A DNA stretch of 64,000 bases from Cervus elaphus (lineage: Eukaryota; Chordata; Mammalia; Artiodactyla; Cervidae), in contig NC_057826.1 of the NCBI RefSeq assembly GCF_910594005.1, positions 26,321,501 through 26,385,500 of the forward strand. Reading direction: 5' to 3'. The translations under genes were made by a program, and so were the position numbers. Shown one piece after another: positions 22,996 through 34,358 of this stretch (position 1 is its first letter; every line of letters begins with the position of its first letter). Under the pieces are notes generated by a model. That model was not told the origin of the DNA and ran no database searches. It was given only the letters and a program-made list of their open reading frames with translations.

Positions 22996-24581
22996 CTATG
23001 AAAACTACAAATAATCATTATTCTTTGCTAATTCTGGTATTCTTGACAACTCAATGTATGAGCATTTCATTTAAATTCTTTTCCAATTAAGTATATTTTT
23101 GGATGAAAATATACCTATTTTTGAAAATCTAAAGTTGCTAAATTTAGTTGCAGAGTTAACATGAAAAAGATTTCTGAAATAGAAATTATGAAGTTGAAAG
23201 ATTGTTTTGCTCTCTTAAGACAGTAAGTGGAAATGATATGAATTTATAGTACTCATAACTTATATATGAAACTAAATTCTATGCACTAACAGTTAAAAAA
23301 TATGAGAAAGAAGAAGAAAGCAACAGAGATCTGCTTCTTAAGTGATAGCCTACTTCTGGAGATACACATATAATATGTATATGAACTTGATGTTAAAAAA
23401 ATGTTCTCGACACTTTATCTAGAGACTAAGGAAGATTCCATTCAAGACAAACTACTGCAATGAGGGTTCTTCATTTGAGGAGAGAGAGTGGGCTCAACTC
23501 TGAATACAATAAAGACAAGCAGAGATTTACAGTCAAGGAGCAAGATAGAGGTCAGTGGATAGAACACATTAGGGATAAAGGAGATTCTTGCTGAAGGCTG
23601 GCCCTAAAATATCAAGAATGCAGGATGAGGAATTTGATCTGATACAAGGTGATCAGATACCAAAGGTGGAAGACTTTCATTAAACCAATTCAGCAGGATT
23701 CTTTGGAAAACTAGACTAAGTGGCCAAGGACTGAGCCCAAAGTCGATTTAGGCTTGGTCAAAGAGAGAGAGTCTTTGGCAGTAGCTGGAATGTGTGTCTC
23801 TCGACTGGATGGTTGAAATATCAGCTTTTTCTAGCCTCACATTGAGAAAATCTAAGGTTGCTTCATGTCAGCTCACCTTGTTAACCTGAACCAGCAACAC
23901 TTAAAACTACAGAGTTCAAATTACAGTTTTGAAGCCTAAGACCCAATGTTTGCACTTAATCTTTCAGCAATAATTTTAGTATCTGACAACCACTTCTGAC
24001 TAGCCCAGGACATGAAAGTGTAATAAGAACAACTTTGGAAACAATGGAATGACTCAGTTCCAGATAAATTTCATAATACTGGAGTCTTTACCCTTTTATT
24101 AGATATGGGTGTGTTAGAATGAATGACAATGCCTAGGTCTTGCAATAAAACTCAAACAGGTTTGGGCTTGACATCCAAAGAATACTAACACTTATGCTTC
24201 TCAACAGAAATCTAAGTATAAAGTAATGCCTCAAGTAACGCCTTGAGAAAGCTGACCTTTATCTGAAGGTTAAACAATTCCCTCACCCTTCTTCCCCAGA
24301 GGACTTAGATAAGATGCCTGCCTGGTTTGTTAATGACAGAGCCACACAGAAATATCCATTCTTTGCCTCATAAATGAAGAGCTGAACTGTTTTGTCCCCA
24401 CTGATCAACAGGAAAAAATATTAACCAAATTTTGGTTAAGCTTCTTTCCTTCCTCCAGGATCCTGTACCTGGGCCCACCCTGAGTCCTGAGGCAGCATAC
24501 AGCCCCTCCTGAAGGGCAGTTCCCTGAGAAGAGGTTGGCCCTAGGGTAAAACCCCCTTGACTTACTCTCCCATCACAGGAG
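22996..24581. other. Intergenic DNA, possible old LTR pieces
   Basis: No gene. The stretch 23600-23900 (ccaattcagcaggattcttt, ccaaggactgagcccaa) and the GC-richer 24200-24560 part have the feel of old LTR elements, but I cannot assign a family or find paired LTR ends. Confidence 0.3.
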
Positions 24582-24786
24582 GAACCCCTGGTGGCTCAAA
24601 CTACAGTCAACAGTCGGCCTGAAATGCGGTTTGATCCCTGGGTTGGGAAGATCCCTGGGAGAAGGAAATGGTAACCCACTTCAGTATTCTTGCCTCTTGC
24701 CTGGAAAATTCCATGGATGGAGGAGCCTAGCAGGCTACAGTCCATGGGGCTGCAGAGTCAGACACAACTGAGTGACTAACACAACA
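24582..24786 (+). mobile_element. Bov-tA SINE, rearranged head
   Basis: Sense copy. The tRNA-like head is altered (ctcaaactacagtcaacagt) and cttgcct is duplicated near 24690. 3' end gacacaactgagtgactaac. Confidence 0.88.
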
Positions 24787-24949
24787 ACCCATCATACCAT
24801 CCTCACATCCCACATCCCCTACCTGGTCCCTTCTATCTTTGTTCACTCGTCTCTACAAAAGAAAACCCTTTTTTGCCCAACTCCTGACCAAGTCAAATTT
24901 TATTTGATTTCTCACGTGGCTAGCAAATTAATCTCTGCCAAGATCATGA

Positions 24950-25445
24950 CTCCAGCCTCAGCATTCTTTGCACTCTTTTGGTATTTTTCTGGCTCTCTGC
25001 TGCCTGAGAATAAAGTCCAAATTCCTTAGTGTAGCTTTTAAGTCTTTCCAAGAGGTCTAACATCTCTTGTTTCTCTCACTGAACACTTTCACCGGTTTCT
25101 AAAACCTGCCTTGCTTTTTCTAGTCTCATTGTGTTTAACCATTTTATTTCCTGTGCTTTGAATGTTTTCCTTCCAAAATTAACCCATTTTAATTTCTATG
25201 CAACACACATACTATTCCTTCCCTGTTTGGGAATTAATCTCTTCCACTATTATTTCCCTGACACTGTCTGTATCTCCATTAAAGTATTTAACACAATTGT
25301 CTTTTACTACAGTAGCTTGTCTACAGTTTATCTCTTCCTTCTAGAATATAAACTTCTTGAGGGCACAAATGTGCCCATTCCTCTGTGTATTTCCTCTGGC
25401 CTATAGCCTAATGCATTGTATTTGGTAAACATTCAATATTTGATC
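24950..25445 (+). mobile_element. L2 LINE 3' end
   Basis: Ancient L2 in sense: the cagcattctttgcactcttt section, ctagaatataaacttcttga ggg, and the tggtaaacattcaatatttg end. The reading frames at 24772-25029 and 25131-25406 are parts of this fossil and flanking sequence, not genes. Confidence 0.7.
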
Positions 25446-25607
25446 TTGTGATTAAAATGAATGCAGATAAAATGTGAGAATTCAGGACTCAGAAGTCAAT
25501 TGAATATTATTTACAATAGGGCAGAAGATAGAATTTCCTAACTAATAATGGTCATAAGAGAATAGCAAAGATTGAGCTGGTTATTTTACGACCTCTTGGG
25601 AGGCAAT

Positions 25608-25756
25608 GGAGGAGATGGTTGGATGGCATTACCAACTCAATGGACATGAGTTTGAGCATGCTCTGGGAGTTGGTGATGGACAGGAAAGCCTGGCGTGCTG
25701 CAGTCCATGGGGTCACAAGGAGTCAGACACGACTGAGAGACTGAACTGAACTGAAC
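25608..25756 (+). mobile_element. BovB 3' end with target-site duplication
   Basis: A 149-bp 5'-truncated BovB 3' end in sense, finishing in the family's (ACTGA)n tail (ctgaactgaactgaac). Perfect TSD tgggaggcaat at 25597-25607 and 25757-25767. Confidence 0.93.
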
Positions 25757-25767
25757 TGGGAGGCAAT

Positions 25768-26015
25768 ATTACATAATGTGTTAAGACTGTGCGCTCTGGG
25801 TATCAGGGGTCTGAAAGCAGGCTCTGCTACTTCCCAACTCGGTGACCTTGAGCATTTTCTTTAATCTTTCTATACCTCAATTTTTCATATGTATAATGAA
25901 GATAGAAAAAAGATTTACCTTACAGGGTTATTGTGAAGATTAAATTAGTTACTATCAGTAAAGCCTATCAAATAGTACACATCATGTAACAAGACTCAAT
26001 AAACATTACTTTTAT
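25768..26015 (+). mobile_element. MIR SINE
   Basis: Sense MIR: gaaagcaggctctgctactt, ggtgaccttgagcattttct, the ggttattgtgaagattaaat motif, ending in a ctcaataaacattact 3' tail. Confidence 0.75.
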
Positions 26016-26134
26016 TATCAAAATTGAGTATCTAAAAAGGAAAAGCTTCACTTTCTCGTTGCCTCTTAGTGATTGTTTAAGTTAAATGATTCCAAGGAAT
26101 TTGTTACCAAATAGCTACTGGTCACACTGGTTGG

Positions 26135-26330
26135 GCTTTCCTTGTGGCTCGCTGGTAAAGAATGAGCTTGCAAAGCAGGAAACCTGAGTTCGATCCCTGG
26201 GTTGGAAAGATCCCTGGAGAAAGGAAAGGCTGCCTACTCCAGTATTCTGGCCTGGAGAATTCCATGGACTGTATAATCCATGGGGTTGCAAAGAGTTGGA
26301 CACGACTGAGCGACTTTCACTTGACTTCAC
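26135..26330 (+). mobile_element. Bov-tA SINE, 13-bp TSD
   Basis: Sense full-length copy. Perfect direct repeat tcacactggttgg at 26122-26134 and 26331-26343. Confidence 0.93.
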
Positions 26331-26530
26331 TCACACTGGTTGGAACAGACCTGAGGCATCGCTAAGGATTATTAGGTCTCTCAAAGATTTGTATAAGAAA
26401 CAACTACAGGTATGCTGGGAATGAGCCAAAGCCAAATAATCAAGTTTATATACATTTTAATAATCTGTTTAGGCTTCAGAGTCTTTCTAGGGGAGTTCTG
26501 CAGGAATGGATTTGTAAAGCTCATTCACTC

Positions 26531-26731
26531 ACATATTGTTGTTTAGTCCGACTCTTGGCAACCCCAGGGACTGTAGCCCACTAGGCTCCTCTGTCCATAG
26601 GATTTTCCATGCAGGAATACTGGAGTAGGTTGCCACTTCCTGCTTCCGGGGATCTTCCTGATTCAGGGATCGAACCTGCATCTCTTGCATTGGCAGGAGG
26701 TTTCTTTACTGCTAAGACACCAGGGAAGCCC
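26531..26731 (-). mobile_element. Bov-tA SINE
   Basis: Antisense copy from ttgtttagtccgactcttgg to gacaccagggaagccc. Confidence 0.9.
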
Positions 26732-27559
26732 ATATATATATTGATTGACAACATTTAGGTGCTAGGTATACAGAAAGATATAGGTAATAACCAAGGATAT
26801 TATTCCTGTCTTCAATTAATTTATGTTCTAGTGTAGGAGACCATCCTGCAGAACTCAGCCAGGTGAGAGACAGAAGGAAGTGAGTTCAAGACAGAAATAA
26901 TACAAGCTGACACAGAGAATGGACACAGAGTATCGACACAGAGGCACAAGGGAGCATGAAATATTCAGAGCAATTCATTTCAGAATAACTAAATATAGAG
27001 TGAGGGTAAGAGGATAATCGAGGCAGTAGTAAAGTAAGAGGGAGAGACAGGAACAACATGATGATGACCTTGTTGACAAGGCCTGAACACCACCTGGCTT
27101 CTTTCACTGTGCCTGTTAAAGTTCCCCTAGTTTGCATACCTCATGGGAGGAGGGGAGAAGATAACAAAAAGTCAGGTAGGAGCCAAATAGCCTATGTAAA
27201 AACCAAAGTGCAGAACTGACTAGACCTCAATCACCTGGTTTCTCCTCTTATATCCTGAGAGATCTACATTTAGTTCTTCAGGAATGACAAAGTAAAATTT
27301 GAATTTTTTATTCTGAAGGCAGTGGGGAGACACTGAAGAGCTTTAAGCAGGACAGAAGTGTGATCCAGTTTGCCTTTAAAAAGCAGTTTTTAAAGCAAGG
27401 GAGAGTATTTGAGGGGGTGGTGAATAGGGGCAGAGGTATGAAGAAGACAGTGCATTGTATCTAAATATGCGGAGTTTGAGGTGATGATGGATATTTGTAT
27501 GGTGATGTTAAAATGATAATATACCAAATTCAGACAGGGCTTTAAATAAAATTTCCAAT
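26732..27559. other. Intergenic DNA, one possible old repeat
   Basis: 27290-27420 (gaagagctttaagcaggaca, gtgatccagtttgcctttaa) resembles an ancient mammalian interspersed repeat also suggested at 45500-46000 and 61440-61790. I cannot name it. No gene. Confidence 0.4.
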
Positions 27560-27800
27560 GTATATCCTGCAGTTAACCCACTTTAGAGCTAAAAAATTTC
27601 TTACCTATATGATGTCATTTTTAGCCTTTCCATAATCCTACAAGGCTCTTGTTCCTTCCATTGTGCTGTGAAGATTTGTACCTTTGAGACTGTAAGTGAT
27701 TTGCCGAGGATCTTACAGGAAGTCAGTGGCAGATCCATGCCCCAAATCTAGGTCTTCTGAATCAAGATAATGTTCTTTCCATAACTGTATACGTTTATAG
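27560..27800 (+). mobile_element. MIR SINE, diverged
   Basis: Text order cctttccataatcctacaag, tgtaagtgatttgccgagga, agtcagtggcagatccatgc fits MIR. Confidence 0.6.
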
Positions 27801-28121
27801 TAACTCATCAACTCCGTATTCAGTGTCAGTTTTGCTCCCAGCATCTATTTAGTAGAAATAAAAACGAATTAGAAGCAAAGCACAGTCCTTGCCTCTGGGG
27901 GCCAGCAACAGGTTTTTGCAGCAACAAAAACTGTTCATCACCAAAGCTGTAGGTGAGCAATCAGATCTGAATTCTAGTTCTAACTCTGCCTCTAACCACC
28001 TGTGTGATTTTATTTGGAAGTTGCAAAACCTATCTCAAAACAAACCTTAAATAAAAAAGGAATTTATTGGCTTATGAAATCCAAGGAAGACCTGAACACA
28101 AGCATCAAGAAAGGCAGGGAA
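27801..28121. other. Intergenic DNA with MIR scrap
   Basis: 27955-28020 (attctagttctaactctgcc) looks like a short MIR piece. Otherwise nothing recognised. Confidence 0.4.
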
Positions 28122-28434
28122 GGAACCTCCCTGGTGGTACAGGGGTTAGGAATCTGCTTGCCAATTCAGGGGTCTCGGGTTCGATCGCTGGTCCAGGAAG
28201 ATTCGACATGCAGCGGAGCAGCTAAGCTCGTGTGCCAGAACTACTGAGCCCACATGCCACAGTTACTGACGCCCGTGAGCCTAGAGCCTGTGCTCTGCAA
28301 CAGGAGAAGCCACCACAACGAGAAACTTGTGCACCGCAATGAAGAGTGGCCCCCACTCCCTGCAACCAAAGAAAGCCTGCCTGGAGCAACAAAGCGCTAG
28401 CACAGCCAAAATAAATACATTAAAAAAAAAAAAG
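28122..28434 (+). mobile_element. CHR SINE, full length
   Basis: Head ggaacctccctggtggtaca, CHR body, tail aataaatacatt followed by A12. Confidence 0.92.
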
Positions 28435-29009
28435 AAGCACTACAGAGTTGGGGTAAAATAAAACGGTATAACTGGTCTGTATGGTAAGGGAAAAAAAACT
28501 GCATGGTGATCTCAGCCTATGTGGGCCAGAAGTAAAAGTGAGTGAGAGACCATTTATTTTGTTGACTGAGATACTCTTAGACTGTTTTTGTTCCTTAGAA
28601 TATTCCTTTGGGAGAAAGTGACAGGCTGGGGCAGAGAAAATGTAGAAGATAAAAACATTCAACTCTTACTTTAAAAATTTTATCTATATCCATCATACAT
28701 CTTCTTTACATTTGTGCTATGATAGGCATCTTTTTGAGAAGTCAGAGTAAATCCTATTTTTGAGAAGTATAAAACTAATCAGAGATGCAGGATAAAATCA
28801 CTAGGTTATATGTAAATAATTTAATAAACATGGGTTTAATCATTCAAAAATATTCATAATGATGACTTATTGATGCCCTAAGTGCTATGTAATGACATCT
28901 ACATTTCAAAAATATTTTAGTAATAGTAATAAGTTATGGTGACTAGTTTATAACATATAAATTTTGCAGTTTAACAAATAAGAAATTAATTTGAAACAGA
29001 AGTAGGCTC
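28435..29009. other. Intergenic DNA, nothing recognised
   Basis: AT-rich. No gene. Confidence 0.5.
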
Positions 29010-29315
29010 ACAGACAGAATAAACTTATGGTTTCTAAAGGGGAATGGTAGGAGCTTGGGATTAACATATACACAATACTGTATATGAAGCAGATAAACAG
29101 CAAGGACCTACTGTATGGCACAAGGAACTAGACTCACTATCCTGTAATAATCTATAATGGAATAGAATCTGAAAAAGAATATATATGTATATAGACACAC
29201 AAATACATGTATCTATGTATACCTAATCACTTTGTTGTACACTTAAAACTAACACAATATTGTAAATCAACTATACTTCAATAAAAATATTTAAAAATTC
29301 TAAACAAACAAAAAA
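29010..29315 (+). mobile_element. Ungulate L1 3' UTR
   Basis: Sense L1 3' end: ggtttctaaaggggaatggt, the cagcaaggacctactgtatg section, acttaaaactaacacaatat and terminal cttcaataaaaat with A-rich tail. Same family as the 3' end at 19322-19380. Confidence 0.8.
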
Positions 29316-29679
29316 AATAAATTTAGTTGGATTCCAGGTAGGCAAAAGAAAATAGATTGATAAATTAAAACGAATATTATCATTTTCTTACTAAGTAATA
29401 TAGTTTCTCCGTCCCCTGGAGGGGTTTAAGGAGATATAATTCACATTGAACATTGTATTAGTTTAAGGTGTATAACATAATGATTTAATATATTACTGTA
29501 ATTTTAGTTAACATCCATCACCTCACATAGTTCTTTTTTTCTTGTGATGAGAACTTTTAAAATCTACTCTCTTAGCAACATTCAAATATACAATACAGTA
29601 TAACATAGTTTTGAACCTAAATTACTTAGACAGTGCATTTCTATTGATAAAGTTCTTTGAATTCATTGTAAAAGTAGCT
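29316..29679. mobile_element. Probable L1M 3' UTR piece
   Basis: 29450-29620 contains the run gtgtataacataatgattta, gttaacatccatcacctcac and tcttgtgatgagaactttta, typical of L1M 3' UTRs. 29316-29400 is not assigned. Confidence 0.55.
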
Positions 29680-29692
29680 GAATCAATGATTT

Positions 29693-29904
29693 GCATGTGT
29701 GCTTAGTCGCTCAGTCATATGCAAATCTTTGTTATCCCATGGACTGTAGCTGGCCAGGCTCCTCGATTTATGCGATTCTGCAGGCAAGAATACCGGAGTG
29801 GGTGGCCATTTCCTTCTCCAGGGGATCTTCCTGACCCTGGGATTGAACCTGGGTCTCCTGCATTGCAGGCAGATTCTTTACCATCTGAAAAACCAGAGAA
29901 GCCC
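29693..29904 (-). mobile_element. Bov-tA SINE, 13-bp TSD
   Basis: Antisense full-length copy. Perfect direct repeat gaatcaatgattt at 29680-29692 and 29905-29917. Confidence 0.93.
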
Positions 29905-30204
29905 GAATCAATGATTTACCACAATTCACTATGATAAATTATCTGTTGAAGGTAGAACGACCAAGGCCAAGACTGTGTATTGTATTTCCCTTCTACTTTA
30001 AGGAAAGTTCCATTAGAAATGACAGCAACATCTTGCCTTTTATAGAACATGAGTCTTCAAAATGTTTCAATATTACATGAAGTACAAAGAAGTGTATCAC
30101 AAAATTTAACATATCAATTGTAGGACATGGATTAAGACATTTGTTACAATGTAAGTAACATGGAAACTTATATTACCATATGTAAAATAGATAGCCAATG
30201 GGAA

Positions 30205-30405
30205 TTTGCTGTTATGACTCAGGGAACTCAAACCAGGGCTCTGTAGCAACATAGAGGAGTCGGATGGGGAGGGAGATGGGAGGAAGATTCGAGAGGAAGG
30301 GGACATAAATACATCTATGGCTGATTCATGTTGATGTTTGGCAGAAACCAACAGTTCTGTAAAGAAATTATCCTTCAATTAAAAAATAAATTAATCGAAA
30401 AAAAA
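30205..30405 (+). mobile_element. Ruminant L1 3' end
   Basis: Short 5'-truncated L1 3' UTR with a GA-rich section (gatggggagggagatgggag), gctgattcatgttgatgttt and an A-rich tail. Same family as 20166-20420 and 37089-37206. Confidence 0.8.
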
Positions 30406-30880
30406 GACATTTGACTTTGCAGGCAAGACACTGAATCACACCCAGAGAGTCATATCTTTACTTGGCAGAAATATTTTTTTCTTTTAAAAAATGTTTATGC
30501 TTTATTTTAAAGATACTTGCCGCAGAATATTTAAATTTGAATTTTTATACAATTAAATTTCCATTAAGTCCTAAAATGTTCTGTTATGAAAAGACTGGAG
30601 TGAATGTGAATAGAATCCGCCAAAACTACTATTTTTTTCACTGTGGTGCTTTGGTTTACAGCTAAGACCTTTTCCTTATCATTAACAGAATTATTGCACT
30701 AGTAGGAGAGTGCTAGCCCCTTCAAGTTTGGTCAACTTGCATTCTTTTTCCTCCTCAGTGCAGTCATAGGCCAAATTCCCATTCCCCCATCATCTCTGTT
30801 TCTACTACCTTTAAAGGGAATATTGCATTCTGACAAAATCTATCAGTGCTGAAGGAGTCATAATTTAGCCACAGGATATA
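30406..30880. other. Intergenic DNA, nothing recognised
   Basis: No repeat or gene recognised. Confidence 0.5.
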
Positions 30881-31378
30881 CATACATTCCCTGGTTTGTG
30901 ATGGTTCGATTGAAGATTTTTTGACTATATGATGGTGCAAAGGTATTACACATTTAGTAGACACCATACCTCAAATTCTGAATTATGACAGTTTCCAGAG
31001 CTAAGGATAAGCAGTACAAAAGGCTGGGCAGGGCAGGGGAGAGTAGGGAGCTGCAGCTCTCAGTCAGCTACTAGATGACAAGAGTAAATAACTGGGACAC
31101 TTATAACCATTCTGTATCCACACGGCCATCCTTTTTTTCACTTTCACTGCCAGTATACAATAAATTACATGAGATACTCAACACTTAATTAAAAAACAGG
31201 CTTTGTGTTAGGTGATTTTGCCAACTGTAGGCTAACGTAAGTGTTCTGAGCATGTTTAAGGTAGGCTAGGCTAAGCTATATTGACAGGTAGTTTAGGTGT
31301 ATTAAATGCATTTTTTACTTAGGATGTTTTCAGTTTATGATGGGTTTATCAGGACCACCATTGTAAATTGAAGATCTG
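30881..31378. mobile_element. MER6/Tigger3-like DNA transposon fossil
   Basis: About 498 bp bounded by TA on both sides. The left end (ccctggtttgtgatggttcg) and the right end (ccaccattgtaaattgaaga read in reverse) are degenerate inverted termini. The interior contains ggctttgtgttaggtgattt and taaggtaggctaggctaagc, familiar from non-autonomous pogo/Tigger elements. No transposase. The family name is from memory. Confidence 0.55.
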
Positions 31379-31380
31379 TA

Positions 31381-31835
31381 AAGATCACCTTCTACTTTGT
31401 TTTCTATATTTTCTTTTTTCCCTGCTATCTTTAGACTAATCCCCAGAATCAAAAATTTCTTGGATGTATCAGAATAATTCCCCTCTGAACAAATTATTTC
31501 ATAGAAAAGCATGTGTAAACTGCCTCACAGACATTTCTCTCTACAAAGTTGCTCCTTGACTTTAAACACCAGCTAATCATCTGTTTGACAGAAGCCATCA
31601 GAGCTATCCCAATGCCACCTTCCTGCCTCTCACTCCACATAGTGATTGCTTATATCTCACTTCCTAGAACTGTTAATTATGCTTGGCTTTACATCTTTGA
31701 ATATATTTGCATGTTTTCTCTTGTTATGTCTTCCTCATTAAATTAGAAATGTCTCAATATTAGACACAATATTTTCCAATCAGGGATGGACTATTATTTG
31801 CCTGCAGAGTTATGAATTTAAATGTAGTGAGTAGT
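31381..31835. other. Intergenic DNA, possible L2
   Basis: 31550-31760 has weak L2-like character. The frame at 31549-31746 has no domain. No gene. Confidence 0.35.
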
Positions 31836-32014
31836 TAAAGTCACTCAGTCCTGTCTTACTCTTTATGACACCATGGACTATATAGCCCACCAGGCTCCTC
31901 TGTCCATGGAATTCTCTAGGCAAGAATACTGGAGTGGGTTGCAACACCCTTCTCCAGGGGATCTTCCCAACCCAGGGATTGAACCTGGGTCTCCTACATT
32001 GCGGGCAGATCCTT
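31836..32014 (-). mobile_element. Bov-tA SINE, lacking the tRNA head
   Basis: Antisense copy from taaagtcactcagtcctgtc to ctacattgcgggcagatcctt. The mirrored gccaccagggaag head is missing. Confidence 0.88.
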
Positions 32015-32880
32015 TCAAATCCCTTTCTTCCAATTCTCAGAATCTGATTCTAGTTGAGGCACTCATTCTCTCATTTGGTTACTGTAATCATCTTCTAATG
32101 ATTTAACTGGCCTCTGGTCTCCGACCTGTGGAAATTCACCATTGATTTCCTTCCTAGTCCTCTTTCTAAGCACAGCTCTAATGGTGTTAGTGCCAAGCTT
32201 AAAGGCCTTTGATGGTCCCGCACTGCTTACAAGGGCTTCCCAGGTGGTGCTAGTGGTAAAGAACTCGCCTCCCAATGCAGGAGATGTAAGAGACACAGAT
32301 TCCCTTCCTGGGTCAGGAAGATCCCCTGGAGGAGGGCATGGCAACCCACTCCAGTACTCTTACCAGGAGAATCCCATGGACAGAAGAGTCTGGTGGGCTT
32401 CAGCCCATAGAGTCACAAAGAGTCAGACACGACTGAAGCAACTTAGCATGTATGCACTGCTTGCAAAATAAAATCCCCAGCCTTTACAATTTGGTCCTAG
32501 CTTCCCTTTCTAACCCCATTCCAGTCATTTACCCTTCCTACTCTGTATTTTATGAGCTATTAACTGTTTACCAAATATGTCTTTGCACATTTCCGTCCGT
32601 CTTTATTCATTTTCTCTTTTCCAAAGATGGGCTTCTCCAACTATTCATATCTCACTTTTCAATTATGATCCAGCTTAATAGGATCACCTCAACAACTTTT
32701 CCTAATCAACTTGTTTCTTCTCCTTTCCAGAGCATGTTGTTTATGACTCAGTTTTAGCACTTACCATCTGCTCTATGCTCCAGAGGGGGATCTATCTCTG
32801 TCTCCTATTTATCTTGTGAGCAACTTGACGGCATGGATGATGGTTTATTCATCTTTCTATGGTCACAGCCTGGCAAGTGG
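32015..32880 (+). mobile_element. Old L2-like LINE, split by a SINE
   Basis: Diverged sense L2-type text before and after the Bov-tA: the 32470-32530 section, gactcagttttagcacttac, then ctatttatcttgtgagcaac and gtcacagcctggcaagtgg. The frames at 32142-32757 are by-products. Confidence 0.5.
32233..32454 (+). mobile_element. Bov-tA SINE, 12-bp TSD
   Basis: Sense copy of the aggtggtgctagtggtaaag subtype. Flanks cactgcttacaa (32221-32232) and cactgcttgcaa (32455-32466) match at 11 of 12. Confidence 0.92.
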
Positions 32881-33799
32881 AGTTGGAGGAGAAGAATCAT
32901 TCTCCCTGGGAAAGAAGAAAATACAATATTTCTAATGACATAAAGGAGGGGAATTTTCCAGCCTGTTTCTTGGAAGAAGTTCAAATTTTTAAATTTAGAC
33001 ATTCACTGTACCTGAAATAACTTCCTGGAACTAGAGTTCAGAACGCTTCTTATAAAAACCATTCTTTCTAGAAGTCAAATTTGTAACTTGTGGGACATGA
33101 AAGTTAAGTTTCTAAACCAGCCTTATCAAACTCAGAAATCTACCCCCTGAGTTCAGTTGCCAATTACATATCTTCTGTGCAACCCTGCTAGCTCTTAGAA
33201 TTTATCAAACGGAAATTCTACAGGTAGGTTAAGAATAACTGTGATCTGGTAACTTAGACAAAAATATTTGTTAAATTCAAAACCAAACGGAGACCAGTCT
33301 TAATCCCTTGGGCAGACGAAACCAATTTAGTCATTTCTTGCTTACGCCTTTGGAAATAATAAGCAAAATTTGAACTGCTTCTCAAGGCTGAAATGAGGTA
33401 ACCGCTGAAAATTCTATTATAACCAATCACTATGAAGAAGAAAAAAATCACTACCTTATCACCATATAAGCTGCCTTATAACAACAATATACCCCGATGC
33501 CTCACTCCGTATCTTGGTTTGAGTGATCCTAGTTGACAAACAGTCTCTTTGGTGTGTGCACAATATCCACTTACTAATTACTACTTCAGCGATTTATTGG
33601 TTTTACTTCGTCTATTTATCTGAGCTTTTGACAACCAATGACGCGCTACTGTCCTGGGAGCTATATCTACTCTCGTCACCACCAGTCAACTGGCACGTGG
33701 CTTTAAAGACAGCTCCGTAATTACTTGTAATTCTTGGAGTGCGCGGTAGTTACTTCGCTTTCGTTCACCATTCACCATTTGATTCTGTGCCAGCAGGAT
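32881..33799. other. SGPP1 5' flank, repeat-free
   Basis: No repeat recognised. CpG content rises from about 33600. This is the proximal upstream region of SGPP1 and the start of a roughly 4-kb stretch without young SINEs. Confidence 0.6.
33635..33645 (+). promoter_or_regulatory. CCAAT box next to CRE-like half site
   Basis: CCAAT at 33635-33639 overlaps tgacgcgc (a TGACG half site) about 720 bp upstream of the SGPP1 start codon. Possible upstream promoter element. Match by motif only. Confidence 0.3.
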
Positions 33800-34082
33800 G
33801 TCCGGGTGCTTGGCCACTGGCACCGCCGAAGCTGGCACTAGGATCGTGGCCTTTCCCAGTCAACGCCGGACCGAGAGAAGTCGGCAACCCCAGCCAGCAG
33901 GGAGCGAGGGCTGAGGTTGAAGAGGGGCGCGCAAAGTCCGGTCCGCCGAGCGCCGCGACGCCTGGTGGGTATTAATCAGGAGAACCTCCAGGCCGCCGCC
34001 CTGCAGAGCCTCGGCGCCCTCACGCCGCCCGGGTGCGCTCGAGGCTGACCCGCGCCGCCGGGCCCCCTTCTAGAGCGGCCGC

Positions 34083-34176
34083 GGGGGCGGGGCCCGGCGG
34101 GGCGCGCGCCGGCGCGTGGAGGCCGGGGCGGGGGCGGAGCGCGCGCGGCGAGGGAGGGGCGAGCGGGGCGGGGGCG
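34083..34176 (+). promoter_or_regulatory. Cluster of GC boxes (Sp1/KLF type)
   Basis: GGGGGCGGGGC at 34083-34093, GGGGCGGGGGCGG at 34125-34137 and GGGGCGGGGGCG at 34165-34176, all 180-280 bp upstream of the ATG. Likely core promoter or leader elements. Confidence 0.6.
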
Positions 34177-34358
34177 CGCGGCGGCCGCTGCGGCCTGTGG
34201 CGCCGTCACCCGGCAGAACCCAGCTGGTGGCGGGAGGCGCCGCTCGCCTTGCCGTTGCCGCTGCCGTAGGCGCGCGGAGACGGATCGGGGCTGCGCCAGG
34301 GGCCGGCCCACCCTCGCGCCGCCGTCCTTCGGCCCGCGGGCCGCGCCGTTCCGTTATC

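Noticed and set aside
22996..24581. Endogenous retrovirus
   Set aside because: No paired LTRs, primer binding site, or gag/pol/env-like translation could be seen; at most an isolated LTR scrap.
24772..25406. Two plus-strand frames of 85 and 91 codons
   Set aside because: They lie in or beside an L2 3' end; no start context or domain.
30764..30967. 67-codon minus frame near the Tigger-like element
   Set aside because: Crosses the edge of the transposon and shows no transposase motif.
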